DNA of 64,000 nucleotides from Cymbomonas tetramitiformis (taxonomy: Eukaryota > Chlorophyta > Pyramimonadophyceae > Pyramimonadales > Pyramimonadaceae): positions 1 through 64,000 of the forward strand of contig LGRX02035461.1 in the NCBI GenBank assembly GCA_001247695.2, given 5' to 3'. The notes beneath the pieces were generated by a model. It saw only the letters and a list, made by a program, of their open reading frames with translations. It searched no databases and had not been told where the DNA came from. The translations under genes and the position numbers were made by a program. This document shows, one piece after another, positions 23,857 through 35,590 of the stretch. How positions within the stretch are numbered: position 1 is the stretch's first letter; each line of letters begins with the position of its first letter.

Positions 23857-24780
23857 GTGAGTGATCCTCGGCAGATCCTCATCGCATGCAACAGCACAAC
23901 ATAGGGTTCTGTGTGCTCACGGTCTTCAAGATCATGTAATAAATAATTCATAAGCGTGCAGAATCTTTAAAAGTCCCTTAAACTTAGCGTGGCGCCGTTT
24001 GATAGATGAGAACGTCAAGTGGTTTTCTCATCTAGTTCTATTTCACATAGTCCAATGGGTGTCCACCGCGCAGCACCGGAGAGGGAGGGGTCCTCAAGCA
24101 AATCACCCATTCCACGCAAAGATGGGGCGCGGCTTGTGAAATGATGCTCGCAGCAGCCAATCTTGCAGCAGGAAGGGTCTTTCGCAGGAGCGACAGTCAT
24201 TTTGTTCTCTCCCGTTATGGCTAGATACTCGGACGCGCGACGGCGGGTGGTCTTGCGCGCCGAAGGTTTTCCACGTGATAACAGGTGAAGTTTGGGCCTG
24301 CTGTTCAGCCGCCTTCGTTTCTTCACAACAGTCCACAAGCACTGGCCGTGCCCAAGGTGTCGAGACGCCCACGCTCTAGGCTGACTTCGGCCGCGTTCGT
24401 CGCAGTTTCGGAGCTTGGACGCGACGGGGACGGGGCTCTCGAGCGACGCGGCCACGGCCTTCGCTGGTACGCGCTTCCTCGCTCACCCTGCGTAGCTCAC
24501 TCGCGCTGGGCGCACTCTGTGCATCCGCGATTATTCCTCACCTCCAGAAAGCGCTAACTCGGAATACCGACTTCATATCAGCCTTTGCCGTGCGCTGCCT
24601 GCTGCCAGCTAATCAATCCTATCCTTCGGTATGACCTCAAGCCCGGCCTGAGACTTGGTGTCTCCAATCCGTGGGTACCTGGGAGCACACCCCCTATTCA
24701 CGCAGCTTCGAGAAAATCAAGCCCCCGCTGCCTCTTTTGACCTTCCCCTTTGGAGTCCACACCCGCACCGACGCACCGAT
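23857..24780 (+). other. Probable intron of the LRR gene
   Basis: Follows the GTGAGT donor. No further exon can be supported here; the minus-strand open frames of 24015-24455 show no domain. Confidence 0.35.
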
Positions 24781-24782
24781 GC

Positions 24783-25511
24783 ACCGATGCACCTCTCTCG
24801 AGCTGCAACTCGTCATAGAGGGGGGGGCACACAGGGCTGCTGCGCGCCATGGACCTCTCTCGAGCTGCAACTCGTCATGTCGTCAGCTGCAGAGGCGGCA
24901 CACAGGGCTGCTGCGCGCCATGGACCTCTCGAGCTGCAACTCGTCATAGAGGGGGCACACAGGGCTGCTGCGCGTATGGACCTCTCTCGAGCTGCAACTC
25001 GTCATCGAGGGGGGGCACACAGGGCTGCTGCGCGCCATGGACCTCTCTCGAGCTGCAACTCGTCATAGAGGGGGCACACAGGGCTGCTGCGCGCCATGGA
25101 CCTCTCTCGAGCTGCAACTCGTCATAGAGGGGGCACACAGGGCTGCTGCGCGCCATGGACCTCTCTCGAGCTGCAACTCGTCATAGAGGGCGGCACACAG
25201 GGCTGCTGCGCGCATGGACCTCTCTCGAGCTGCAACTCGTCATAGAGGGGGCACACAGGGCTGCTGCGCGCCATGGACCTCTCTCGAGCTGCAACTCGCC
25301 ATAGAGGGGGGTGGCACACAGGCTGCTGCGCGCCATGGACCTCTCTCGAGCTGCAACTCGTCATAGAGGGGCACACAGGGCTGCTGCGCGCCATGGACCT
25401 CTCTCGAGCTGCAACTCGTCATAGGGGCGGCACACAGGGCTGCTGCGCGCCATGGACCTCTCTCGAGCTGCAACTCGTCATAGAGGGGGGCACACAGGGC
25501 TGTTGCGCGTC
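24783..25511. repeat. Minisatellite of about 13 units, ~59 bp, built from an exon start
   Basis: Units share CACACAGGGCTGCTGCGCGC, then CATGGACCTCTCTCGAGC, then TGCAACTCGTCATAGAGG. The CATGGACC element recurs near 24849, 24920, 24976, 25037, 25097, 25156, 25214, 25273, 25337, 25392 and 25452, and at the edge of the real exon (25512). Spacing varies from 55 to 71 bp and is mostly not a multiple of three, so frames shift between units. Each unit contains a CACACAG that could serve as a 3' splice site plus the first codons of the LRR exon. Confidence 0.9.
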
Positions 25512-25730
25512 ATGGACCTCTCGAGCCTGAAGCTGGCACAAATGGCCATCGGAGATAAGGGCGCCATTAAGCTGATCGAACCGCTGCCATCGATGCCAAG
25601 CCTAACCTACTTGGATCTTCATAGCAACGGGCTGGGGGATCAGGCAGCGAAGGCACTCGCCCCGTTGATCTCCCAGCCAGGAGGCATGCTCACCTCTCTC
25701 TGCCTCCGTGATAATCACATCGGGCTTGAG
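25498..25730 (+). CDS. Leucine-rich-repeat gene, LRR exon
   Basis: Encodes LLRVMDLSSLKL, then two ribonuclease-inhibitor-type repeats (SLTYLDLHSNGLGDQAAKAL and TSLCLRDNHIGLE). It ends in phase 0 at the donor GTAAGC (25731). Joining to the exon at 26340 makes a perfect repeat across the junction (LRDNHIGLE + GLGAIALHLK), which supports the splice. The 5' boundary is uncertain because the CACACAG acceptor at 25491-25497 is repeated many times just upstream. Confidence 0.7.
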
Positions 25731-25841
25731 GTAAGCGCCCTGCCGCTACTGAGGGATCGCCATGGAGACACACACATGGACAACGGACGGCAGACTGCGT
25801 TCACCAAATCGAAATTCTGCTGTTAGCAACGTGACTCCTTG

Positions 25842-26017
25842 GCATCCTAGAAGGCACCTTAAGTACGCTTTTCAGGTCATCCTAGAAGGCACCTTAAGTA
25901 CGCTTCTCACGTCATCCTAGAAGGCACCTTAAGTACGCTTCTCACGTCATCCTAGAAGGCACCTTAAGTACGCTTCTCACGTCATCCTAAAAGGCACCTT
26001 TAGTACGCTTCTCAGGT
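25842..26017. repeat. Five tandem ~35-bp units inside an LRR-gene intron
   Basis: Units start CATCCTAGAAGGCACCTTAA at 25842, 25878, 25913, 25948 and 25983 and end CGCTT(C/T)TCA. They lie between the LRR exons ending at 25730 and starting at 26340. Confidence 0.9.
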
Positions 26018-26339
26018 CATCTTCAGGTCCCTGGGGGAGGACAATTATGAATTCCTTATCCCCTTTCTCTACAAAACCTGTATTTCTTTCTAGAGGATTA
26101 TTCTGTATTTTTTTCACGAGCCTCACCCCTCCCCAGATCCCTGTGTTTCTCATAGATCGTGCATCCCTCAAATCCTGCGCTGCAACTTTTGGGCCTCAGC
26201 TTCCCTTGCCTTGCGTGCCTCAGCTCTAAAGGCCACGCGAAGGAGTAGGGCACTTACAGCCTGCGGGTTGCACCCTTGCAACTTGACGCCCTCTTATGCC
26301 TTTCTTGGCTGGTTTGTGAGGGGCGGGAGATGCTCCCAG

Positions 26340-26495
26340 GGCCTCGGAGCTATCGCGCTACACCTGAAGTCCTCCAATCATCTCGCGGAGCTTGACCTCA
26401 ACACCAATCACCTCGGCGATATGTCTATGTCACTGCTCGGCGCCGCCCTGACGGAGACTAGGTCCCTGCAGGTCCTCGACGTTGGCAACAACATG
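26340..26495 (+). CDS. Leucine-rich-repeat gene, LRR exon
   Basis: Bounded by the acceptor GCTCCCAG and a donor GTGCAG at 26496, 52 codons, phase 0 at both sides. It encodes HLAELDLNTNHLGDMSMSLL and the repeat SLQVLDVGNNM. The next exon completes the repeat (NNM + LGEHGVSAV), which fits the LRR consensus. The donor is not the consensus GTRAGT, so its use is inferred from the protein. Confidence 0.7.
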
Positions 26496-27095
26496 GTGCA
26501 GCCCAAATCATTCGCTGTGTCTCACCTGTTACCACTCGCTGTGTCTCACGCCTGGCTCTCTCCATGGCTCACATCTAGCCCCTCTCCACTTCTCACTCCT
26601 CTTCCCTCTTGCGCACTTTTTGGGCAGGCTTGCTGAAAGCTTTGCTCAGACCGTCCGCTGACTTCAGACAGGAGCGCTCTGAGCGATGGCCGAGCGGCGG
26701 AAGAAACACTAATGGCGCTTTGTTCATTTGGTGCTGGCAGTGCGCAGTTCAGACCTGGATATGCATCGAACGATATTAACATATCACAAATCGATACGAG
26801 CGTGAGATAGATCGTGAGATGGATTCGGGCATTGAGTGATCCCTTTTAAGCGGATATTGACTTGAGGCAGCCACTCGCGCATTCCATTTCGAGTTACCAC
26901 TGAGCAGGAGCTATCATCATTGATGGCAGCGCCGAAGCCCGAGGGCTGAGAGGGTAGCCTGCAGACCCAAATCGCCTGACGATTGAGGGGTAGTTGCCTT
27001 CTTCCGTCACCTCGTGCCTGGTCGTGTCCGCCGTTAGCTTCTCGTGGCCAATCGCATTGCAAAGATTTGTGACATGGGGCGGATGGGGCGGGCAG

Positions 27096-27494
27096 CTCGG
27101 GGAGCATGGTGTTTCCGCAGTCGTGGCGGGAGCGGCAAACAGTGCCAGCCTGGCAAAGCTGGTGCTGGAGGGGAACCAGATTGGTGACGGTGGCGCCCAT
27201 AGCCTCGGAAACGCAATTGCCCACGGCCTTCCGCACCTCCACACCCTCTGTCTCACCAACTGCGGGATCGGAGAGCAGGGATGGTGCCACCTGGCCGCAT
27301 GCATGGCGGGGCATCCCCGGCTTTGCGACGTAGATCTGCGTGGGTCACCTCTGGGCAAGAGAGGCGCAGCGGCGACCGCCGATTTGATGCGCGCCAACAC
27401 CTCCCTCGAGCGGGTGAGCCTGGACGTCAGCGCGGGCGATCCCAGCCTCAACGATCCCACCAGCAACGCCCATACAATCGCAGAAGCCCTCAAG
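27096..27494 (+). CDS. Leucine-rich-repeat gene, long LRR exon
   Basis: Bounded by the acceptor GGGCGGGCAG and donor GTTAGC at 27495, 133 codons, phase 0 at both ends. It encodes several ribonuclease-inhibitor-type repeats in series (SLAKLVLEGNQIGDGGAHSL, HLHTLCLTNCGIGEQG, RLCDVDLRGSPLGKRGAAA, SLERVSLDVS...). It finishes AEALK, which the next exon extends as GNTSLTSLDV. This is the clearest coding stretch of the gene. Confidence 0.8.
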
Positions 27495-27678
27495 GTTAGC
27501 CTCTCCTTTGGTCGGCATCCCGCAGGCGGTGGCCCCACTGCCACAAACTTCGGCCTCGCTCCTCTGTTATGTAAGCTCCAGCTTGACGTAGCCCACGTGG
27601 CGTTTGATGCGCGTGACACAAGGTCAGGCGCAAGCAGGAAGTGTGATACACAACCGGTGTGTTGGGGGCACTCCGCAG

Positions 27679-27749
27679 GGTAACACGAGTCTGACATCCT
27701 TGGATGTGGGGGGGGCGGTGTCCATGGAGGACCAGGCGTCCATCATGAG
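27679..27749 (+). CDS. Leucine-rich-repeat gene, short exon
   Basis: Acceptor CACTCCGCAG, 71 nt, donor GTATGC at 27750. It encodes GNTSLTSLDVGGAVSMEDQA..., continuing the repeat begun in the exon before. It ends after two bases of a codon, so the next exon must restore phase. Confidence 0.65.
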
Positions 27750-29679
27750 GTATGCTGATGTGGCTTCTGTTTCCCCTCTACCGCTCGGGTGCTCGGGCAG
27801 GGGGCTGCAGCGTGGGGCTGGCATCCTTTGAGGCACTAGGGCGTGAACAGGGTTGGACAAGGCGAACCCGTCGCCTACGTGGATCACTGAACATTGAATG
27901 CTCTTTGGAGTAGCAATGGGTTCCCTTGTCCACACTGCGTCGGAGGGGTAGGTGATGAGTAGCTCAGGGAAGCGTGCGGTCGGTTTCGCTTTGATGGCCG
28001 AGGTATGGTGGCCAGTCTTCACACATTCGGCTTGTTGACACTGTGACAGATCGCGAACGTTGTTCTCGCAATTTAGAAGAATGATTTCCGAGCTGCGAAA
28101 TTAATGCTTTTGGATTTCCAATTGTTACAACTTCCATATTTAGGTGAAAAGGTAGTGTCAGGGAAGTAACTTTTTTGTACTTTTTATGCGGCATGGGTAT
28201 ACAACCGGGGGTGTGCCATCCTTCTATCAGCACACAATTTTGAAATTCGACGTATAGATGGATAAATGTACTCACATGTGCAGTCTTGGTTAGGGCATTA
28301 TGGGCCTATATTTGATATTTTGTGCTGATAAAAGGGTTTTCTACCCCAGCTTTCTAAGCTAGTCATGTCGGAAATATGAACAACTCGACACCCTGATACT
28401 AGTTACATTTTCACATGGGAAGTGTAGTGAACAAAATCAAAGTTTCAATGTTGCTTGGGAGATTCGCTTGGATCCTTGAAGATTCCCCTTTGCCCAAAGC
28501 AGTAAGCCAATAGCATGCTCTCGATTTATGATTTGAGATTTCAATTATTTGAATTATTGTCTGACAAAACTCTTCTGTATTGTTTGATGAATAAAAACTT
28601 CCGTCCCAACTGTTCCTGAATCCCCTTCCTGTGGGCAAACATATTAATCAGTTTAACTTTCTACAACACGATCGCATGGCTACATTTGCGTGTTTAGAGC
28701 ATCGCAACCGTCAGAAATGGAAAATTTTGACTTGGGTATAGTCGGATAGGTCATATGCACGCCACTTTTTATAGTGAGGGCTGAAGACCGGCCGCCATAC
28801 CGAGCGCTCTCAACGCTTCCAGGACACTTCCGAAGCCACTCCTCCACCCGTCCAGCGCACCATCGGATTCACGAAGGGCTCATCTTCCACCGATGCCGCT
28901 CACTCCGCACACTTGGTGAGAAGGTAAGGAAGGGAGCGGGTGGGGCGCACGGGGCGCAGCACTCTGCGCGTCAATCGCTTCATCGCCAACGTGCACGGGG
29001 ACATCAGCCCGAAGTCCACACGGGGCTCTCCAACCGCACCGTCCCTCGCTGCCTCCCCTGACCGTCACTACTCGCCCCCCTTCTCCCCGTCTCTCACCTC
29101 CCCTTGGCCCCAGCAGCATCCGGCCCAACCCAGCCCATCATACCCCAAACATCCACCCTACAGCACCGCGCCAATGGATGCCGAGCCTCATGTGTCAGAG
29201 TACCTTCCGATTACTCACCCTGCTGTCAGTGACTACCACCTTCACCCCGCCTCCCCCAGCCCCAACCCTACCCAACTCCAAGTCCACGCCCTTCGCCTCC
29301 CGCCGGCTTGGGTCTCACGCCGTATCCCGGTAAGGCCCGTGCTCTCTTCCTCGACACACATGGCTGCGTTGCTCCGCCTGCCCCATCGCTGTAACACCAT
29401 TTTGGGCGCTCCACTTCAATCTCTTTTCTCCAAGGGCCATGCTGAATTCCCAGAGCTGGTCACGAGGTAGAATCCGGTAGCTGGACCTCGTGGCTCGACT
29501 CTTCTGCCCTATGCGCGGCGGTGCGCAAGTGATTTGTCCTCTTCACGATTTTTGGAGGGCCGCGCGTGCAAGGAGGGGGAATTGCGAAGATGGAGGTAAA
29601 GGGGAGGCTTCGACCCCGGCAACGTTGTGTTCTCAAATCGGCTCTGATGACGCGTGACATCCTGGGGACCATCTCACAG
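27750..29679 (+). other. Introns and possible proline-rich exon of the LRR gene
   Basis: 27750-28770 is AT-leaning and non-coding in appearance. From about 28960 to a GTAAGG donor at 29329 the sequence is strongly C-rich and open on the plus strand, encoding Pro/Ser/Tyr-rich peptide in more than one frame. It resembles the disordered exon at 29680, but the frame cannot be fixed by eye. Confidence 0.3.
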
Positions 29680-29914
29680 ATAGCGCGAGTCCCTCGAGCC
29701 AGCCCCGCCCCTCGTCGGCTCTGTCCCCAACATATCGTCGCGGGCTCCCACACTACGCCGGTGGCGTGTACCACCCCGCTCAAGATCCGGACATGGGCGC
29801 CATCAGCTCCCACTACCAACCCTTCGGGCAGGCATCTCCACCCCAAAGCAGGCCATCGCCGCCCTCGTCTCTCCTTTACGTTGACATCTCCCCTCCTCGA
29901 GGGCCCTCTCACAG
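29680..29914 (+). CDS. Candidate Pro/Ser/Tyr-rich exon of the LRR gene
   Basis: Bounded by the acceptor CATCTCACAG and the donor GTGAGA at 29915. The open frame encodes a disordered segment rich in Pro, Ser, Tyr, Gln (PSSQPRPSSALSPTYRRG..., ...ISSHYQPFGQASPPQS). Phase does not connect directly to the exon at 27679, so at least one exon between is unidentified. Assignment to the same gene is inference from strand and composition. Confidence 0.4.
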
Positions 29915-29990
29915 GTGAGACGACTACCTGTCTGCGCTGCCCTGCTTCCTGCTCACGCCCTCGAAAGAAAGTCTGCTTCTTCATTGCAAT

Positions 29991-30154
29991 GCTCTGGCGC
30001 TTGAGCTGCTCGGAAGCTCCAAGCATCGACGGCTCTGGCGCTTGAGCTGCTCGGAAGCTCCAAGCATCGACGGCTCTGGCGCTTGAGCTGCTCGGAAGCT
30101 CCAAGCATCGACGGCTTTGGCGCTTGACCTGCTCGGAAGCTCCAAGCATCGACG
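29991..30154. repeat. Four 41-bp tandem repeats
   Basis: GCTCTGGCGCTTGAGCTGCT begins units at 29991, 30032, 30073 and 30114, each ending AAGCATCGACG. The units are nearly identical. They follow directly on the exon ending at 29914 and are likely intronic. The minus-strand frame through them is a repeat artefact. Confidence 0.9.
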
Positions 30155-30665
30155 GATATGACGAGCTTGCCATCTGCGAATGTAATGGGAGAATTGATGC
30201 ATGCTTTGTCCTGGCCCGCGCCGTACTGGTTTGATCAGCTTTCCCGCCACCTCCGCCCGGCAGGCTCCATCGCGCCGCTTTCGCTTTCCTTTCGCACAGT
30301 CCAACGAAGGGATTTCCAAGTTGCAACTCTGAGCGCTGTAGGCGGGGCTGGTACTAATAGGAGTCGTAGAAACTCTGCTGTGGACTTATCACTGACCATC
30401 CCTACTCAATATTTGAGGCCCCCAGCTGATGTTGTTGCCGTTGCCGACATGGCGTGCCAAGCTCCGAGCAGACGACGTCGATTTCCTTCTCATTATCGCG
30501 TTTCCGGACTTCCGGCCATGAAGCCAACCTGACGAGGTGGGACTTGGTCGGGAGGGGCTCGCCTGAATTTGGGCCTTCAGCAGCCCTCACAACCCTGGAG
30601 GTCTGCACGAGATGCAAGCGCAGCTGTCTCCTGGTCATCACACAGAGCCCCGGCCGCCTTTCCAG

Positions 30666-30722
30666 ATCGACGTCGCCTCTTCTCATGCCACTCATCTGAG
30701 ATCTCCGCCCCCATCTGCGCCG
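30666..30722 (+). CDS. Candidate short exon of the LRR/coiled-coil gene
   Basis: Acceptor GCCTTTCCAG, donor GTGCGT at 30723, 19 codons in phase 0 (IDVASSHATHLRSPPPSAP). Short and unsupported by homology; kept because both splice sites are good and composition matches the neighbouring candidate exons. Confidence 0.3.
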
Positions 30723-31170
30723 GTGCGTGTCTACTGATGTGCTCTTTATGCCCATCTCCCAGCCCTGCTCTAGCCGGAGCTCAAGTTCAGTGCCCTCGTT
30801 GCGAGGTCGAAGCCCACGCCCTACTGGGCTAGTAGCGCCACCATTTCCAACATGTTGGTAGGTTGTAATATTGTTTTTGTGCAAGCTCCAGCGTTGTAGG
30901 AATCTGACGGGTGGTACCGGTAAGATTTCGATGGCTGCAAGTGGCTGAAGAGTATCTAGCTGACATTGGACCCTTAAATTTGGTCGGTTCAATCCAACGG
31001 CTGCCGTAGCTAAGCGGCATCGCTACCAATGGCGACTAGGTTAGACAAACCCCCACCCCTCCACGTGCATGAATTGAGAGGCCTCGCAGATGTTCCTCGA
31101 GGGTGCTCTACCCCCAAAAGAAACATCGGAGGGTTAGATAAGGAGTGGAGGTGGGCACGTTCTGAGGCAG

Positions 31171-31242
31171 ATGGCGGCGGCGGCGCAATCGGGGCAGCAA
31201 AGCCTGCAGGACGAGGTTATGTTGCGGCTGCAAGCGATGGAG
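31171..31242 (+). CDS. Candidate coiled-coil exon
   Basis: Acceptor CTGAGGCAG, 24 codons in phase 0, donor GTGGTG at 31243. It encodes MAAAAQSGQQSLQDEVMLRL followed by QAME, an amphipathic helix with heptad-like spacing. Probably part of the C-terminal coiled coil of the same transcript. Confidence 0.4.
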
Positions 31243-31512
31243 GTGGTGTCAAGTGCCTTTTTCCTTCCTTTCCTTTGTCCACCCTTCTCACCTCTGCAAT
31301 CACTCGAAGCTGGTGCGATCTTGAGACAAGACTCAAAGGGTTCTTAAGGAGAATCCCTGTGTTGCCTGATTCCGTCCAATCATGCACTTTCTGCAATGCA
31401 AGCAATGAACACATATTGCCGGTTGACTGCATGGAGCAAAAGGTGCCACCATTTTTAGGAAGGAGTTCTTTTCCCATTTCCTACTCTTTTCATCTCCAAG
31501 TTTTGACAACAG

Positions 31513-31634
31513 ACTGAAGTGCTTTACACTGAATCTCGACAGCACACTGAAGTGCTTCACACTGAATCTCGACAGCACACTGAAGTGCTTTACACTGAAT
31601 CTCGACAGCACACTGAAGTGCTTTACACTGAAGC
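31513..31634. repeat. Four 33-bp tandem repeats
   Basis: ACTGAAGTGCTT(T/C)ACACTGA starts units at 31513, 31546, 31579 and 31612. The length is a multiple of three, so open frames run through on both strands, but the translation (LHTESRQHTEV) has no coding support. Confidence 0.9.
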
Positions 31635-31712
31635 CCAATTTGATTTGCAATCTTGCACTGCTGCATCATCCAGCCAGATTAAAAGTTGGTGTCATTTTCT
31701 GGGTGCATCCAG

Positions 31713-31805
31713 GAGCATATGAAGCAGAGTGCAAAGGCACAGACTTACGCAATGGAAGCGCACATTGCAAGACTGGACGCTCGCTTCAGCATGTTGGAGA
31801 ATCAG
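31713..31805 (+). CDS. Candidate coiled-coil exon
   Basis: Acceptor GGTGCATCCAG, then an open helical segment EHMKQSAKAQTYAMEAHIAR followed by LDARFSMLENQ. The charge and hydrophobic spacing fit a coiled coil. The 3' boundary is not clear: no consensus donor follows directly, and the frame stays open to about 31886. Confidence 0.4.
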
Positions 31806-32010
31806 GCACTCGCGCACTGCTGCCTTCAGCCTCTCCCCTGTGGCACTCACACCTCTGCGCTGTCAAGCACTTTCACAACCACCTAGCTCCTGAATGCACA
31901 TAACGTCGATTTGGAATGGCTGTTATTGGATGTGTGCCAAACTGCAATGTCAAAGCTGTAGCGTACAGTTAAGAACATGCGTTTATCTCTGCACATAGGC
32001 ATAGGCCCAG

Positions 32011-32039
32011 GTACTCAATGAGGAATTGCAGAAGGGGAT
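32011..32039 (+). CDS. Candidate micro-exon
   Basis: Acceptor TAGGCCCAG, then VLNEELQKG with a GTGTGT donor. It would extend a coiled coil. Very short; low confidence. Confidence 0.2.
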
Positions 32040-32845
32040 GTGTGTGGAATGCCTCACAGGTGAGGCGGTTGACGGATCATGTCACGAAGGTCGTGGAATC
32101 TCCTGGTCCATCGCACTAAGCGCGTTACCGGCAGGACTTACTCCTTCGGTGATGCAACAGGCTCGTACGGATTGAGCAAATCGAGTTGCACAACAATTCT
32201 TACTCCACCAATTCACTTCATTTTGATCCGTTGAAAAGCCCATGTATAAAATCTGAAGTATTGAAATAGATAATATATACGGTTGAAGGTATTAGAGGAT
32301 GTGGCAACTATAATTGACAAGGTATGCTGTCTCATATTGGAAGAGTATGTTGTGGGATTACATGTGGCTTCAGGGCAGTAAGACGATATCAAAATTTGAC
32401 TTATGCACCGGATAGAGTTTCCCTACAGTGTTGCAATGCAAAAAAGTGGAAGCGTTGCAGCTCTACTTAGAGCTGCGAGAACACGATACGTGATCATGCT
32501 TGTCGCATTATAATTCACTTAGTCTCACTCATTCGTCACGCTGTTTAGATGGCAAATCATCGCTGGCGTAGGGGTGCTAGGAGGACCATCGGGGCTGTGT
32601 TCTTGGCACTCGCAAGCTCCTGTGACTGAAATAATCCGGCTCGTATATAGCACGCTTGCCACACCCAATGGCCAGGCATCGGCATCACGTCAAGATATTT
32701 TTCAGCAAATAGCTCGTACAGCACTATTTGTATGTTCCATATTTGGTTGTGCGAGGACAAGACTACTGAAATTATACTGTGATATGTGTGATGACCAAAA
32801 CATGACGTTATCATCGTGTCATTTTGCTGACATGGGACCTCTTAG

Positions 32846-32908
32846 GAGTGTACTATTAAGGGTATGGCGCAGATTAAGGATCAAATTCAGAGTATTGTGA
32901 TGTCTAAG
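32846..32908 (+). CDS. Candidate coiled-coil exon
   Basis: Acceptor ACCTCTTAG, 21 codons in phase 0 (ECTIKGMAQIKDQIQSIVMS then K), consensus-like donor GTGGGT at 32909. With 31171, 31713 and 32011 it makes a series of helical exons on the plus strand. If they belong with the LRR exons the product is an LRR plus coiled-coil protein, an architecture known in cilium/centrosome-associated LRR families; this link is inference. Confidence 0.4.
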
Positions 32909-35449
32909 GTGGGTCGAGCACATTAACTTCCTGCTGTTATTCATCTATCGTAGTTTGGATATGCGATACAAATAGATATGAAGGATATGCCGTTGCACCG
33001 CTGTGTGCCTAGCCTTGCAGTATACTGCACTTATTCTGTCATGGCCAGTATCGAAGCAATTGGAATTGCCAAAGATATCAAATTGAGCTGCACGGTGTGC
33101 CGGGAACGAAAGCCTTTGGATCTTCATTCAAGATGTCGATCCGGGTTCCCCTGAGCTTTGTGAAGTCCCGAGACCGTTCGGGTTTTCCATAGCTCGGTAG
33201 AGACCGATACCCTCTGCATCCTACTGAGCCATAGTTCACATTATCCTTGCCTACTGACACTAACCGTGACTATGGGCTTGTGTTTGCATGTGGCTTATCC
33301 TTGGGCAACCGTAGCCACAAAAGATCGGCTGCACCATGTACCCACACCGGGGAAACGCTTGAGGTAATGGCCGTGAAACAAACAGCACCAAGAACGCTTC
33401 ATATGAAAAAATTATAAAGCCAGGTTCAGAAAACTCTGATTATCACACATAGAGCTAATAATCAGGTCAAGTTCACCACGAGTGCGAATGTTGCGTCTCG
33501 GCAGGGTCGTAGAGGCAAGACTGTGAAGAGAGAGTGTTCGCTGTGGGGGGAGGGGTTGACTTTATGGGGGGAGGGGTTGATTTTGTTACATTGCGGTCTG
33601 CCCATCACATACACCCTGGCACACAAACGTAAGTCCCCGCACTGATATCGCTCAACCCAAAGGCTAGCTCACGACCTGAGTGGCTTTCGTGGTATGAAAA
33701 TGGCTGAGAAACATAGTTATATTTCCAGGCCATCTTCAGGTTGGGCTCACCGGTGAACAGTAAAATAAGATTCAGGTATGTAGTAAGAACGTCAACGAGC
33801 TTTTCTGGCAGCACTCTGACCGCATCCTTCGCCGACGAAGGGTTTCTTAAGGCTCGCAGTTCCAACCGGTTCAAGTCATATCAGTGCTAATTACGATTCA
33901 ATGCCATCGATGCAAAGCACTCCATTCCCAAGGGGCATACTGTTTTATTTTCGAATCCTCAATATAGTTGATTCGTGTCGAAGATCCTCCATAAAGTGAT
34001 TGCTGACACCCACGACGGCATGCTCACATATTTGCAACAACTTTTACATATATACAACAGATTGTGTGTATACATATGTATATACATGCGATAGCGCAAC
34101 ACGATGTTATCTACACGAACCAGGAGCGAGAGTACTCATTTACCCTGTATCGAAGGCGTCATTTTTCTACAATATTTCGATTCTGAATTTGAAGTGAGAA
34201 CAAAAACGGCATGAACGGTTGCTGAGCCGATTGCGGTTTACGGAAAGGCCAGAGACTTGCAAATACCGTCTCTGTGAAAAGGTGCAAAGCTCGAACGATA
34301 AGGTGCAAGCCTAAAGAGAATAACGCTTCTGAGGCCCGCTGGAATTTGAGAAGTGCACAGGAAGAGCAGCGAGTGGTTCTCCCTCAGGTCCAACATAGAC
34401 GATGCCTTGCTCGCAACCCCGGATCGCTTCTTCGTCGCCGCCCTGCCGTTGGCCCCTGAAAGAACCCGCAAGCAAGCACACCCACGCCTACAGATGATGA
34501 AGTCACAGGTTGACTGACTGCCATGTCACTGGAAGGCGCGCTCACCCATATCGCGATCTTGATTGGTATGGAGATGGCCAGCGTGGTAGAGTTCTAGGGG
34601 ACAGCACTGTTCACATGGGTGCGGCAAGATTCGAAACTGACACCAATATTACAACACTTGTGAGATAGATCTGCTCGTTAGTCGCGAGCCTGAACGTGTA
34701 CCCAGTGGCGAAAACAAAGGTGTTCAAAGGGTGGGCAAACAGCGTACCAGTCACTCTGAAATCGACCAGGTTTATCCCCGATCGTTTTCGTAAGCAAATC
34801 TTCGCTCACCAATACTTCGTTCGAGTCTTCGCCACAGTGGCAGGGGCACACCCAGTCAAGCCCTAAGTTAGCTAGAAAGTCCTCATTTGTGAAAGTGGTT
34901 TGCGCCTCGTTTTGTTCCCTCGAGGAAAGCTTGGAGGCAAAGGGGTTGGACGCTGACAAGTTGAAAGGGTCAGCCATGTTCTGGCCCCCTTCGGTTGAAG
35001 AGCCTTGGCCCATGCCTCAACGTTACCTTGGCTGGGCAAGGTGTAGCCTTGAAACCGCTGGATCCTACGATGATATTACCAACTGCCACTCTTCCGGCAA
35101 GGCAGCCTTCCGTAACTCTTTCGATATGCGTAATCAAACAAATAACTTGGTGATATTGGAATTCAGGAGAGTTTTATCCGCTCCTTTCGTGGTGATATCC
35201 TTGTCTGATGCGTGGTTTTATTGTACTTTCCGGAAAGTTCCTTTCGGTTCAATGGCTCACTCAGCATGAGCGTCGCTCGTCCTCAACCGAACGCTCAAGC
35301 AGGACAAGCCCAACGCAAGCGAAGGGTTGTGGCATGTTTGCATCTTCGATCTGGATCTTCTCTTGCGTTGGGTTCTGACGTTCTGACCTTCTGAGACGAT
35401 TCTGAGATTTGGTGAGACGTTCGCGTTATTGCAGTGGGGGTGACACACG
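32909..35449. other. No supported gene
   Basis: Short direct repeat GGGGGGAGGGGTTGA at about 33545-33580. A 111-codon minus-strand frame at 35013-34678 starts MGQGSSTEGGQNMADPFNLS and contains WVCPCHCGED; I do not recognise it and cannot say if it is expressed. No further coiled-coil exon was found. Confidence 0.3.
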
Positions 35450-35590
35450 ACAGTGATACTGTTGATCCTGCGGATTCCCCGTAAATCGGATGACCGCCCA
35501 GTCACCTTGTCCGATCCGCTCCCGTTGGGTAGGAATGGCGAGAAAAAGAGCGGAAAGTAAGGCGAAGCAGCAAGGCAGCACTCCAGCGTC
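35450..35590. repeat. 141-bp repeat, copy 1 (pair at 55341-55481)
   Basis: Matches 55341-55481 in the same orientation with about two mismatches. Both copies lie just outside the TTAA/TIR boundaries at 35728 and 55192. If everything between the TTAA sites is an insertion, the two copies were once about 285 bp apart, next to the recombinase gene at 55574-56713. Confidence 0.8.

Noticed and set aside
24783..25530. Possible CRISPR array
   Set aside because: Units are contiguous and near-identical without unique spacers; eukaryotic minisatellite.
29460..30326. 288-codon minus-strand frame
   Set aside because: Much of it is produced by the 41-bp tandem repeats; the plus strand has a better splice-bounded exon.
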